The notes beneath the pieces are model-generated. The model was given only the letters and a program-made list of their open reading frames with translations. It was not told the DNA's origin and made no database searches. From Propionispora sp. 2/2-37 (GTDB taxonomy: Bacteria > Bacillota > Negativicutes > Propionisporales > Propionisporaceae), in the NCBI RefSeq assembly GCF_001298735.1, contig NZ_CYSP01000007.1, forward strand, positions 149,577 through 213,576: a DNA stretch of 64,000 bases, given 5' to 3'. Made by a program: the position numbers and the translations under genes. This document shows positions 1 through 8,555 of the stretch, piece by piece; the first letter of the stretch is position 1, and the number at the start of each line of letters is the position of its first letter.

Positions 1-84
1 AAGGGTATAGGTTGCACCAGGATCCTGAATATTGCACTTATATTCAGCAACAGAAGGCGGTAAATGAAAGAGTTTATTCAGCAT
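1..84 (-). CDS. N-terminus of an unidentified protein (partial)
   Basis: The reverse strand has an ATG at 84-82 preceded by a good ribosome binding site (GTAGGAGATCGT directly before the ATG) and stays open for 28 codons to the window edge. The peptide begins MLNKLFHLPPSVAEYKC and has no signal peptide or membrane segment in the visible part. I do not recognise the family. It points away from the glutamate synthase operon, and the two are separated by about 340 AT-rich bases. Confidence 0.5.
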   Translation of the reverse strand, partial: MLNKLFHLPPSVAEYKCNIQDPGATYTL

Positions 85-428
85 ACGATCTCCTACATAC
101 TAATTTTGTAATAGAGTATATGTAGATCGGCTATTTCTTATGCAAAGTAGATAAAATCCAAAAAAATAAAAAGAAAATTCAGACTAAATGATTTAAAAAT
201 GTATACAGAAAAACAATTCAATACATTGTTAAAGTTATTCAGAATTATCAAGCCATATTTTGTTCTTTTATGTAGAACAAAAACGGGTGTATATCACATT
301 CCAAAGGTTTAAAGGAACGGCTATGTAAAATAAATATTGCATAAATATACAATATAAAAAAAGCAAATGCGACTGTTGAGCTTGAAAATATAGGATTTAT
401 CAGAAAAAACTTTATTTTAATATGCATA
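85..428. other. AT-rich intergenic region, no gene seen
   Basis: This very AT-rich stretch separates the minus-strand gene start from the glutamate synthase promoter. A 74-codon minus-strand open frame (248-472) runs across the promoter of the riboswitch and has hydrophobic low-complexity composition and no convincing ribosome binding site, so it is not called. The region probably holds the promoter of the partial gene on the minus strand. Confidence 0.4.
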
Positions 429-457
429 TTGACAGTATAACATTTCGTTTTTATAAT
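429..457 (+). promoter_or_regulatory. sigma-A-type promoter of the glutamate synthase operon
   Basis: TTGACA at 429-434 and TATAAT at 452-457 are separated by 17 bases, a consensus housekeeping promoter. Transcription would start near 464, about 50 bases before the ykkC aptamer. Confidence 0.8.
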
Positions 458-514
458 TAAATAGAGCTTCATATAGTATTGTGTTAAACAGAAAACACAA
501 ATGATTAAGGAGTG

Positions 515-622
515 TGCCTAGGGTTCCGCGCGTTTGCGGTCTGGACCGAGCGGCACAGGTGCAGCGTGGCACCTGCTAGGTAAACGCTGTGCTACACCGT
601 TGGTATAAAAAACCCGGCGGAA
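515..622 (+). ncRNA. ykkC-family riboswitch (ppGpp subtype 2a proposed)
   Basis: The leader shows the ykkC hallmarks: CTAGGGTTCCG at 518-528, GGTCTGGACCGAG soon after, and the 3' element GCTACACCG plus AAAACCCGG at about 591-617. ykkC RNAs divide into guanidine-I, ppGpp, PRPP and nucleoside-diphosphate subtypes. The ppGpp subtype is known upstream of amino-acid biosynthesis genes including glutamate synthase, so the downstream genes favour it, but the discriminating nucleotides cannot be assigned with certainty by eye. The 3' end of the aptamer is shared with the terminator stem that follows, as expected for ligand-controlled termination. Confidence 0.85.
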
Positions 623-667
623 GGTCCTGGAAAATGGAGTTCCGGTACTTTCGCAGGGTTATTTTTT
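611..667 (+). terminator. expression-platform terminator of the ykkC riboswitch
   Basis: AACCCGGCGGAAGG at 611 onward pairs imperfectly with CTTTCGCAGGGTT ending at 660, followed by ATTTTTT. The left arm contains the conserved CCCGG of the aptamer, so aptamer folding and terminator formation exclude each other and ligand binding should allow read-through into the operon. Confidence 0.75.
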
Positions 668-709
668 ATGTTTTGATTTTTATTTTACTTATGGGAGAGG
701 TGGAGACCT

Positions 710-1816
710 ATGTGCCGAATTGGTGCGATTAAAAGCAAGGTGCCGTTTCATCCTTCGGAGGCGCTGTATTTAATGCTCCCTCAGCAGGAAGGGCATGATA
801 ACTCCGGTTTTGCGATGGTCATGCAGGATTTGGATGGAATGTTTGCACAATACAAGGATAAGCCGCTGTTGTCATTAGCTTGCACCCAGAAGGGGGCTAA
901 GTTAGTCGAAGATTATATGGAGGCTCATGATTTTCGTCCTTTGTATGAATGGATTCCCCGTGGCGACCGTCAGCCGGGACTGGATATTAAGGCCATGCCG
1001 TATTATATTTTCCGGGCCTATGATTATCCGGAGCATTTCGGTCATGCCAGTCAAACAGAAAAAGAGGAGCTGCTGCTGGATGTCCGCTTAGCTTTGCGGG
1101 CCATTCTGGAAAAAGATAATCAGGGATATGTATATTCTTTTTGGCCGGATGTACTGACCCTGAAGGAAATCGGCGATCCGCGGGATATTGCCACTTATTT
1201 TAAATTGTGGGACAAGAATGACAGCTTAATGGCGAAAAATATTGTTGTTCAGTGCAGGCAGAATACAAATTATGATATCGTCCGCTATGCGGCTCATCCG
1301 TTTTTCCTGCAGGGTTATACACTGTGCGCCAATGGTGAAAATACATTTTATACCAAAAATAAGGAATATCAAAAATCATTGCACAGAGGTTATATCGGTT
1401 TTGAATCCGACTCCCAGAATTTCTTATATACATTGCACTATGTACTGCATGAACTAAATTGGCCGATTAAATATTATAAACACGTGATTACTCCGTTGCC
1501 GTTTGATGAAATTGAACAACGCCCGGATAAAGCGCAACTAACGGCCATCCGCCAGTCGCTGGGTCATCTGGAAATTAACGGGCCGAATACCATTATTGCT
1601 ATGCTGCCGAGTGGCAGCATGATGACTTGCTGTGATTCGAAAAAATTACGGCCGGTTGTCGTCGGCGGGGATGATACCACGATGGCGATTGCTTCTGAAG
1701 TATGCGGCTTGAACGTAATTTTGCCGAACCGGGACAAAGAAGCGGATATTTATCCTAATGAACGTGAAGTTGTTGTCATTACGCCGGAATTGGAGGTGCA
1801 GCGATGGAAACAGTAA
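710..1816 (+). CDS. glutamate synthase glutamine amidotransferase (class II GATase) subunit
   Basis: This 368-residue protein supplies ammonia from glutamine to the synthase domain encoded next door. The N-terminus MCRIGAI places a Cys at position 2, the expected nucleophile of class II (Ntn) amidotransferases after Met removal. The motif HDNSGFAMV fits the glutamine-binding part of GltB N-terminal domains. In bacterial GltB this domain is fused to the FMN domain; here it is a separate gene, as in the archaeal-type split enzyme. The ATG is preceded by GGGAGAGGTGGAG. Its end overlaps the next gene by 13 bases, indicating translational coupling. Regulation is expected through the upstream ykkC riboswitch. 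Confidence 0.85.
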   Translation: MCRIGAIKSKVPFHPSEALYLMLPQQEGHDNSGFAMVMQDLDGMFAQYKDKPLLSLACTQKGAKLVEDYMEAHDFRPLYEWIPRGDRQPGLDIKAMPYYIFRAYDYPEHFGHASQTEKEELLLDVRLALRAILEKDNQGYVYSFWPDVLTLKEIGDPRDIATYFKLWDKNDSLMAKNIVVQCRQNTNYDIVRYAAHPFFLQGYTLCANGENTFYTKNKEYQKSLHRGYIGFESDSQNFLYTLHYVLHELNWPIKYYKHVITPLPFDEIEQRPDKAQLTAIRQSLGHLEINGPNTIIAMLPSGSMMTCCDSKKLRPVVVGGDDTTMAIASEVCGLNVILPNRDKEADIYPNEREVVVITPELEVQRWKQ

Positions 1817-3438
1817 GAAGCCAGGATGTTGGTGTTAACGACTTGCCCTGGAAAATTGAATATACGACGGAACGGTGTACTATGTGTGGCAGTTGTGTGG
1901 CTGCCTGCACCTTTAATGCCATTGAAGCCGTCGTGGAGCGCCGCTCGGTAACTATTTCTACAGGTCGTCAGCCTGAACCAACCCAACGTCATACTGCTGT
2001 ACCGGTCATTAAACAAAAGAGCAGTATAGCCAATGCCTGCGTCGGCTGCGGCATGTGCGAAAAAGTGTGCCCCAACCGGGCGATCAAGCCGGTGCGTAAC
2101 GAAGATTCCCGGTTTAACCTGCTGGCCCGCAGCGGCGGCAATGCCATTAAACGGGGTGGACGGACCAATTTAAATGCCGACCGTACTTTGGATAAGATCG
2201 TCATTGGCCGCATATCGCAGATGACGGACCCCTCACTGGATTCGGAACGCCATACATTTGATATTCTGGCTCCCTTCGGCCGCGTTTTGCCGGCCGATGA
2301 ACTGCCTTTTAAAGTAAGCAATGGCGAACTGGAATTTTCCGAAAAAACCCCTCCGGTCAACTGGATTTATCCGGTCATTTTAAGCGATATGTCTATCGGT
2401 GCCCTGTCCACCCGTGCCTGGGAAGCCGTGTGCATGGCGACTGCTTATTTAAACGAAAAGCATCATTTGCCGGTTCGGATGTGTTCCGGTGAAGGCGGTA
2501 TGCCGGTTAAATTAATGGAATCGGAATACCTTAAATATGTTATTTTGCAGATTGCTTCGGGACACTTCGGCTGGAACAGGATTATTAAAGCCATGCCGCG
2601 GATGAAGGTGGATCCGGCCGGTGTGCTGATTAAAATCGGCCAGGGGGCAAAACCCGGCGACGGCGGTCTTTTGCCGGCAGCCAAAGTGGCTGAACACATT
2701 CAGGCCATCCGCGGGGTGCCTAAGGCGGATTTACTGTCTCCGCCCAATCATCAGGGTTTGTATTCTATTGAAGAGTCGGTACAAAAGATGTTCATGTCGA
2801 TGAACGCTGCCTTCAAATTCCGTGTTCCGGTTGCCATTAAATGTGCGGCTTCGGCAACTTCGGTATCGGTATACAACAATCTGCTCAGGGACCCGTACCG
2901 TATTTGCGGTGGTTTCTTTATTGACGGTATTCAGGGTGGTACCGGTGCTGCCAATGAAGTATCCTTGGACCATACCGGTCATCATGTTGTTTCCAAATTG
3001 CGTGACTGTTATCTGGCTGCTGTTAAACAGGGTCGCCAGGGACAGATTCCGTTATGGGCGGGCGGCGGCGTCGGCTTAACCGGTAATGCCGCGGCAGATG
3101 CGTTTAAAATGATTTGCCTGGGCGCCAACGGCGTATTCATGGGTAAGGTTCTTATTCAATTGTGCGGCTGTGTCGGCAATGAACATGGACGGTGTAACTC
3201 CTGCAGTACCGGTAAATGCCCGACAGGGATTTGTACGCAGGATCCGCGTCTGGTAAGACGCCTGGATATTGATAAAGCGGCGCAGAATATCGTTGATTAT
3301 ATGCTGGCTTTGGACAGTGAAATGAGAAAAATGATGGCGCCGATCGGCAATAGTTCATTGCCGGTAGGACGTTCGGATGCATTGGTCAGCAAAGATGATG
3401 CTGTAGCGGATAAACTGGGCATCCAGTACGTATGTTAG
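1804..3438 (+). CDS. glutamate synthase, FMN-binding synthase subunit with N-terminal ferredoxin domain
   Basis: This 544-residue protein is the catalytic part that aminates 2-oxoglutarate. Residues 20-95 carry two 4Fe-4S motifs (CTMCGSCVAAC, Cys25-35, and CVGCGMCEKVCP, Cys78-88). The rest is the glutamate synthase FMN barrel, with KIGQGAKPGDGG and GIQGGTGAA phosphate/FMN-binding segments. A Cys-rich loop from about residue 454 (CGCVGN, CNSCSTGKCPTGIC) should bind the iron-sulfur cluster near FMN. It lacks the GATase and GXGXG domains, which are on the neighbouring genes, so the three products must assemble. It overlaps the GATase gene by 13 bases. Confidence 0.9.
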   Translation: METVRSQDVGVNDLPWKIEYTTERCTMCGSCVAACTFNAIEAVVERRSVTISTGRQPEPTQRHTAVPVIKQKSSIANACVGCGMCEKVCPNRAIKPVRNEDSRFNLLARSGGNAIKRGGRTNLNADRTLDKIVIGRISQMTDPSLDSERHTFDILAPFGRVLPADELPFKVSNGELEFSEKTPPVNWIYPVILSDMSIGALSTRAWEAVCMATAYLNEKHHLPVRMCSGEGGMPVKLMESEYLKYVILQIASGHFGWNRIIKAMPRMKVDPAGVLIKIGQGAKPGDGGLLPAAKVAEHIQAIRGVPKADLLSPPNHQGLYSIEESVQKMFMSMNAAFKFRVPVAIKCAASATSVSVYNNLLRDPYRICGGFFIDGIQGGTGAANEVSLDHTGHHVVSKLRDCYLAAVKQGRQGQIPLWAGGGVGLTGNAAADAFKMICLGANGVFMGKVLIQLCGCVGNEHGRCNSCSTGKCPTGICTQDPRLVRRLDIDKAAQNIVDYMLALDSEMRKMMAPIGNSSLPVGRSDALVSKDDAVADKLGIQYVC

Positions 3439-3451
3439 GAGGGGGAGCATA

Positions 3452-5761
3452 GTGTTCAAATTAAGTGCAATTGAAGGCAATAACCGTATGTCGACCCAGG
3501 ACCTCCTACAAGCCATTAATGAAGCTTTGGCTAACGGAGAAACGGAATTTCATATTGAAGCGGCCGGACAACATGATATCGGCGGTCCGTTATGGCATCC
3601 GGAAGGAAAAACCTTACGGTTTTATGTTACAAACCCCGGGCAGAGGGTTGGGTCCATGTGCCTGGAAGGGACGGAAATTATCGTAGAGGGCTCGGCTTCA
3701 GCCGATGTTGGCTGGCTGAATGCCGGCGGTAAAATCGTTGTTAAAGGCGACGGCGGTGATACCACAGCCCATTGCGCGGCAGCCGGCAAAATCTTTGTGG
3801 GCGGCCGGGTAGGGACCCGTTCGGGTTCGCTGATGAAACATGACCCGCTATACGATCCGCCGGAATTTTGGGTACTCAAAAACTGCGGTAGCTTTTCCTT
3901 CGAATTCATGGGCGGCGGTATTGCCGTTGTGTGCGGCTATGACAGCGAAGAGTTTGTCTCGGTTTTGGGGGATCGCTCCTGCATGGGCATGGTTGGCGGT
4001 ACCTTATATTTCCGCGGCAGGGCAAGCGGCATATCGCAAAAAGACGTCAAGGTGTTGCCGCTGGAAGAAAAGGATATTGCTTATTTGAACGGCAATATGG
4101 AAGAATTTCTGACTTCTATCGGGCAGCCTGAACTGCAGACGGAATTAAGTGTGTGGAGTGACTGGAGCAAGGTTGTACCACTTACCTATGAGGAACGGCC
4201 CAAAAAGGCCGCCAGTGATACCTATTCCTTCCGGATGGATAAGTGGGTGCCGGGCGGTATTTTCAGTGATGTATATAAAGATGATTTTCAAGTGGCCGGT
4301 TTGGTAACCACCGGTGTTTTCCGGCAGCGTGTTCCTTTATGGGAAAATGCCAGATATGCGGCTCCCTGTGAATTCAATTGCCCGGCGTCGATTCCCTCGC
4401 AACAGCGCTTTAATCTCTTACGTGAAGGGAAAATTGACGAGGCTTACCGTCTGGTTCTGGAATATACTCCTTTTCCCGGATCGGTCTGCGGTGCTGTTTG
4501 CCCCAATCTGTGTATGGATTCCTGTACCCGCAGGGAAGTGGATATTTCAGCGCAAATTGGCCGCCTGGGAACCTACTCTGTTCAGGTGGACTTACCAAAA
4601 GCTGAGCAGAAGACCGGTAAGAAAGTGGGCATTATCGGCGGTGGTGCGGCCGGACTTACGGTCGCCTGGCAGCTTAGCCGTCTAGGTCATGAGGTAACGG
4701 TGTTTGAAGCCGATTCTCACATGGGCGGTAAAATGGAACAGGTTATCCCCCGGGGACGCTTGCCGCACGACACGTTAACACGTGAGTTAAAACGCATAGA
4801 AAATATGGGCGTAACCTTTGTGACCAATACCAAGGTGGATAAAGAAAAGTTTGCCGAAATTAAAGCCGGCCATGATGCGGTGGTGGTTGCCAGCGGCGGT
4901 CATATCGGTAAGGTAATCCCATGGCCGGGACATGAACGGATTATTAAGGGCATTGAATTTTTGAAGGCTATTAATAAAGGCCAGCATTATAAAGTCGGTA
5001 AACGGGTTATTGTTATTGGCTGCGGCAACTCGGGCATGGACGCCGCGGTAGGGGCCTATCAGATGGGGGCCGAGCAGGTTACCTGTATCGACGTACAGCG
5101 TCCGGCGGCTGATGAAAAGGAAATCGCCCATGTGGAAGAAATGGGCGGCGTTCTCAGATGGCCGGTTATAACCAAAGAAGTTACGGCAGAAGGGATTATC
5201 ACCCAGTCAGGAGAGCTGATCCCGGCGGATACCGTAATTATTAATATCGGCGACGCACCCGATCTTGGCTTCTTGCCGGAGGGTATGCCTATAGAACGCG
5301 GGCATCTGAAACCGGGGCCTGATTTTCAAGTGGCAGAGGGCGTATTTACCGCCGGTGACACCGTCAAGCCGGGCAGGCTGGTAGATGCCATTGGTGCGGC
5401 CAACAAAGCGGCGCAGGCCGTGGATGCCTACCTGATGCACACGGAATACCAGCCGGTAGACAAGAAAGAAAAAGTTCCGGCCGGCAGACTGAGCAAGGCC
5501 TATTTCGAGAAGTGCCATGCCTGTGATTTGCCGGAAGCCAAAGACGATCACAACCGCTGCATTAGCTGCGGCACCTGCCGTGATTGTCATATGTGTGAAA
5601 AATCATGTCCGGAACGTGCTATCACCCGCAAAACACTGCCGGACGGCGGGTTCGAATATGTGTCCGATTCGAAAAGATGTATTGGCTGCGGCATTTGCGC
5701 CGGTATTTGTCCCTGCGGTATTTGGGGCATGTATGTAAATAACGAAACCATTGTTTTATAA
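3452..5761 (+). CDS. fusion of glutamate synthase GXGXG domain with the FAD-NAD(P)H small subunit and ferredoxin domain
   Basis: This 769-residue protein starts at a GTG behind GGAGGGGG. Roughly residues 1-250 form the GXGXG beta-helix domain normally at the C-terminus of GltB (repeated G-x-G pattern, e.g. NAGGKIVVKGDGGD). From about 280 it matches GltD: a Cys-rich helical region (CEFNCPASIPSQQR, GAVCPNLCMDSC), the FAD site GIIGGGAAGLTVAWQL near 392, the NAD(P)H site VIVIGCGNSGMDAA near 518, and the FAD C-terminal VFTAGDTVKPG. Residues 675-769 carry further 4Fe-4S motifs (CISCGTC, CHMCEKSCP, CIGCGICAGICPC). It should pass electrons from NAD(P)H to the FMN subunit. Having the GXGXG domain on the reductase rather than the synthase polypeptide is unusual. 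Confidence 0.88.
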   Translation: MFKLSAIEGNNRMSTQDLLQAINEALANGETEFHIEAAGQHDIGGPLWHPEGKTLRFYVTNPGQRVGSMCLEGTEIIVEGSASADVGWLNAGGKIVVKGDGGDTTAHCAAAGKIFVGGRVGTRSGSLMKHDPLYDPPEFWVLKNCGSFSFEFMGGGIAVVCGYDSEEFVSVLGDRSCMGMVGGTLYFRGRASGISQKDVKVLPLEEKDIAYLNGNMEEFLTSIGQPELQTELSVWSDWSKVVPLTYEERPKKAASDTYSFRMDKWVPGGIFSDVYKDDFQVAGLVTTGVFRQRVPLWENARYAAPCEFNCPASIPSQQRFNLLREGKIDEAYRLVLEYTPFPGSVCGAVCPNLCMDSCTRREVDISAQIGRLGTYSVQVDLPKAEQKTGKKVGIIGGGAAGLTVAWQLSRLGHEVTVFEADSHMGGKMEQVIPRGRLPHDTLTRELKRIENMGVTFVTNTKVDKEKFAEIKAGHDAVVVASGGHIGKVIPWPGHERIIKGIEFLKAINKGQHYKVGKRVIVIGCGNSGMDAAVGAYQMGAEQVTCIDVQRPAADEKEIAHVEEMGGVLRWPVITKEVTAEGIITQSGELIPADTVIINIGDAPDLGFLPEGMPIERGHLKPGPDFQVAEGVFTAGDTVKPGRLVDAIGAANKAAQAVDAYLMHTEYQPVDKKEKVPAGRLSKAYFEKCHACDLPEAKDDHNRCISCGTCRDCHMCEKSCPERAITRKTLPDGGFEYVSDSKRCIGCGICAGICPCGIWGMYVNNETIVL

Positions 5762-5778
5762 ATGCCGGAGTAAGATAG

Positions 5779-5811
5779 CCGGCTCAATCAAGCAGATTGA
5801 GCCGGTTTTTT
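5779..5811 (+). terminator. terminator of the glutamate synthase operon
   Basis: CCGGCTCAATC and GATTGAGCCGG form a perfect 11-bp stem (5779-5805) with a 5-base loop, followed by TTTTTT. Confidence 0.92.
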
Positions 5812-5921
5812 GTTGTTATAAAACGGACAAGTTTCCCGTACACTGGATAAATAAAAAGGGTTTACAACAAGGGTGAAATGGAAGAGAATATAGGATAAAA
5901 GAAGGAAGGAGTGTTTGGTCC

Positions 5922-6749
5922 ATGGATAAACTGAAGCTGGGAATCTGCCAGATGGCTGTAGTGGAAAGCAAAGAGAAAAATCGGAAAAAGGCGAGAAAAA
6001 TGGTTGCCGAAGCGGCAGAACAAGGATGTCAGTTAGTAGTTTTGCCTGAAATGTTTAATTGTCCTTATCAAACTGATTATTTTGCGGCTTATGCTGAACC
6101 CTACCCGGACGGAGAGACCATTCAAATGTTGTCTGAAGTAGCTTCCCACTATAAGATCATTCTGGTTGGCGGTTCCATTCCGGAAAGGGATACGGACGGC
6201 CGGATTTATAATACCTGCTTTATCTTTGATGAAACGGGAAAACTGGCCGGCCGGCATAGAAAAGTGCATTTATTTGACGTGGATATGGCCCAGGGGACCT
6301 TCTTCCAGGAATCCTCCGCCTTGACGGCGGGCGAAACAATCGGTGTGGTTACGGCCGGGAAATGGTGTTTTGGCGTGGGTATTTGCTATGATATCCGGTT
6401 TCCCGAAATGGCCCGGCTGATGACTTTAAAAGGAGCCAAACTGCTTATTTACCCCGGTGCATTCGGCCCCAATACCGGTCCGGCCCATTGGGAATTATTA
6501 CTGCGCTCCAGAGCGATTGACAATCAGGTGTTTATTCTCGGTGTATCGCCGGCACCAACGCCGGGAGCCGCGTACCAGGCTTACGGCCATTCCATGGCAG
6601 TGGATCCCTGGGGAAACATTTTATCTGCCGCAGGAAGCATGGAGGCTGTCCTCTGCCCGGAGCTTAATTTCGCAACTATGCGGCAGGTGCGGGCCGAATT
6701 ACCGCTGTTAAAACACCGGCGGCCGGATATTTACCATAACAGTTTGTAA
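5922..6749 (+). CDS. carbon-nitrogen hydrolase, omega-amidase (NIT2) type
   Basis: This 275-residue nitrilase-superfamily amidase has the catalytic triad in order: Glu43 in LVVLPEMF, Lys114 in RHRKVHLF and Cys155 in GVGICYDIRFPE. HRKVHLFDVD and CYDIRFPE are typical of omega-amidases, which hydrolyse 2-oxoglutaramate or 2-oxosuccinamate to oxoacid and ammonia. Its position after glutamate synthase, in a separate transcription unit, fits nitrogen-salvage metabolism, but the exact substrate is inferred from family resemblance only. The ATG is preceded by GGAAGGAG; a terminator follows the stop codon. Confidence 0.85.
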   Translation: MDKLKLGICQMAVVESKEKNRKKARKMVAEAAEQGCQLVVLPEMFNCPYQTDYFAAYAEPYPDGETIQMLSEVASHYKIILVGGSIPERDTDGRIYNTCFIFDETGKLAGRHRKVHLFDVDMAQGTFFQESSALTAGETIGVVTAGKWCFGVGICYDIRFPEMARLMTLKGAKLLIYPGAFGPNTGPAHWELLLRSRAIDNQVFILGVSPAPTPGAAYQAYGHSMAVDPWGNILSAAGSMEAVLCPELNFATMRQVRAELPLLKHRRPDIYHNSL

Positions 6750-6766
6750 ATTAAATAAAACAAACC

Positions 6767-6806
6767 AAACACTTGTGTCTATTTAATAAAGACAAAAGTG
6801 TTTTTA
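6767..6806 (+). terminator. terminator after the nitrilase gene
   Basis: AACACTTGTGTCT pairs with AGACAAAAGTGTT (6768-6802, one internal mismatch region) and is followed by a T-run. Confidence 0.85.
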
Positions 6807-6822
6807 AATGGCGAAAATATTG

Positions 6823-6852
6823 TTGACATGGTGTTAATATGGAGAATATAAT
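6823..6852 (+). promoter_or_regulatory. promoter of the first binding-protein gene
   Basis: TTGACA at 6823-6828 and TATAAT at 6847-6852 have 18-base spacing. About 155 bases of leader follow before the ATG; I see no terminator in it and assign no known RNA class. Confidence 0.78.
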
Positions 6853-7015
6853 AAATTTTAAAGACAAAGATGCTGTAATTACATACTTAAATTATTATGA
6901 TTATTTAATTTTGTAAACAATCGGCCTGACGGTAATCAATCTGGCGTAAGGAGGCGGTCGGTGCTTATTTGCTTAGGAATGATTTTGTGATCAATGACTA
7001 GAGAGGGATGGGAAG

Positions 7016-8173
7016 ATGGTTAAAAAATCAAAGATTTTTTTACTGTTTGCCGTACTGCTGACACTAATTTTAGCTGGTTGCGGTTCTTCCGGTACCGATT
7101 CCAAAGAAATTAAAATCGGCGGCAACTTTGAACTTACCGGCGGGGTGGCGAACTTTGGCAAGCAGACGGTAAACGGTATACTGCTGGCTTTTAAGGAGGT
7201 AAATGATGCCGGCGGTGTACATGGCAAGAAATTAGTGCTGGTACAGGCCGATAATAAATCGGAGCCTTCGGAAGCGGCTAATGCGGTAACAAAATTGATC
7301 ACCCAGGACAAAGTTGTGGCGGTGCTGGGACCGGTTACCAGTTCGGATGTACTGGCAACTTTGCAGATTGGCCAGGATAACAAAGTGCCGATTATTACGG
7401 CTACAGGTACCAATCCAAAAATTACGGTGGATAACGGACAGGTAAGACCCTACTCTTTCCGCGGCTGTTTCATTGATCCTTTTCAGGGAAAGGTAATGGC
7501 TAACTTTGCATCCAAATCATTACAGGCAAAAACAGCCGTTATTTATGTGGACAGTAGTTCGGACTATTCTAAAGGGCTGTCGGATTCCTTTGAAGCTGCC
7601 TTTACCCAAAACGGCGGTCAGATTATCGCCAAAGAGGCTTTCCTGCAAAAAGATCAGGACTTTAAAGCAACGTTAACCAAAATTAAGGGCATGAACCCGG
7701 ATGTGATTTTTATTCCCGCTTATTATGAAGAAGTGGGAAAAATCGTTAAACAGGCCCGGGAACTGGGCATTACTGCTCCGCTGCTGGGAACAGACGGCTG
7801 GGATGACGCAAAACTGGTTGAAATTGCCGGTGCGGCTGTTTTGAATAATGGCTTTTTCAGTAACCATTATTCTGCGGAAGATAAAGACCCCCGTGTCGTA
7901 AAGTTTGTTGAAGCCTATAAAAAAGAATATAACGAAAGCCCCAGTGCCTTGGCCGCACTTGGCTATGATACGGCATTGATGCTGGCTGACGCTTTGAAGC
8001 GGGCCAACAGCGAAGATCCTGTGAAAATCAGGGATGCTCTGGAAGCCACCAAGGATGTACAGGTGGTAACCGGGGTGCTGACACTGGATGCTGAACACAA
8101 TCCCGTTAAAAGTGCGGTAGTTATTGAAATGAAGGATGGCAAACAGGTATTTAAGGAAAAAGTAAATCCGTAA
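7016..8173 (+). CDS. LivK-type amino-acid ABC transporter binding lipoprotein (copy 1)
   Basis: This 385-residue periplasmic-binding-fold type I protein begins with a lipoprotein signal peptide ending in the lipobox LILAGC, so it is anchored by its Cys. IKIGGNFELTGGVANFGKQ and LVLVQADNKSEPSEA are characteristic of Leu/Ile/Val-binding proteins. It is the first of three tandem paralogs upstream of a single livHMGF set. Copies 1 and 2 are near-identical in long stretches while copy 3 is more distant. The three probably serve one permease with different ligands; which ligands cannot be read from sequence. It has its own promoter and a strong 3' hairpin. Confidence 0.88.
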   Translation: MVKKSKIFLLFAVLLTLILAGCGSSGTDSKEIKIGGNFELTGGVANFGKQTVNGILLAFKEVNDAGGVHGKKLVLVQADNKSEPSEAANAVTKLITQDKVVAVLGPVTSSDVLATLQIGQDNKVPIITATGTNPKITVDNGQVRPYSFRGCFIDPFQGKVMANFASKSLQAKTAVIYVDSSSDYSKGLSDSFEAAFTQNGGQIIAKEAFLQKDQDFKATLTKIKGMNPDVIFIPAYYEEVGKIVKQARELGITAPLLGTDGWDDAKLVEIAGAAVLNNGFFSNHYSAEDKDPRVVKFVEAYKKEYNESPSALAALGYDTALMLADALKRANSEDPVKIRDALEATKDVQVVTGVLTLDAEHNPVKSAVVIEMKDGKQVFKEKVNP

Positions 8174-8176
8174 AAT

Positions 8177-8225
8177 TAAGAGAAGAAGCTCCTGACCGGT
8201 TGCTGGCCAGGAGCTTCTTCTCTTA
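8177..8225 (+). terminator. strong 18-bp hairpin after binding-protein copy 1
   Basis: TAAGAGAAGAAGCTCCTG (8177-8194) is perfectly repeated inverted at 8208-8225. No real T-run follows, so it may act as a 3' stabiliser or a weak terminator rather than a canonical intrinsic one. Confidence 0.75.
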
Positions 8226-8318
8226 AAGTAAACTGTTTACATTACAGTGGAAAAGCCGAATGAAGAGAAAAATGGAGAGCAAATGTGCTTTTATAGTGGA
8301 CATTATTAAATTTATCTA

Positions 8319-8347
8319 TTGACAGAAGATACAATGGTGCATATAAT
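8319..8347 (+). promoter_or_regulatory. promoter of binding-protein copy 2
   Basis: TTGACA at 8319-8324 and TATAAT at 8342-8347 with 17-base spacing. Confidence 0.85.
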
Positions 8348-8401
8348 AATTCCATAGACAATTATATTTGTATTGTGTACTTATAAGCAGGGTAGTTTGG
8401 C

Positions 8402-8512
8402 ACTGTGTAAAGAAAAACGCCGGGGTTGTTTAGGTAACAGGCAGCTTGTCCGGCCAGGGGATAAACCCGGTGGATGTTGACTTGTAAAATATCCGTGGCG
8501 GGGTTTTTTTAT
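8402..8512 (+). promoter_or_regulatory. leader RNA with intrinsic terminator and competing stem (attenuator, class unassigned)
   Basis: A terminator-like hairpin AAACCCGGTGGAT (8463 on) / ATCCGTGGCGGGGTTT with a run of seven Ts ends at 8510. Upstream, GCCGGGGTT (about 8419-8427) is complementary to AACCCGGT in the left arm of that terminator, so two folds compete. This is the layout of an attenuator or riboswitch controlling binding-protein copy 2. I do not recognise a known aptamer class; a T-box is excluded because there is no GGGTGGNACCGCG-like element. Confidence 0.6.
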
Positions 8513-8555
8513 TGCTCTGTGGCAAGTAAACTTACACAAGAGGAGATGGGAATGA

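Noticed and set aside
248..472. 74-codon minus-strand open frame in the AT-rich leader region
   Set aside because: It crosses the glutamate synthase promoter, has low-complexity hydrophobic composition and no proper ribosome binding site.
8402..8512. Possible T-box before the second binding-protein gene
   Set aside because: No T-box antiterminator consensus (GGGTGGNACCGCG) and no specifier-loop arrangement.
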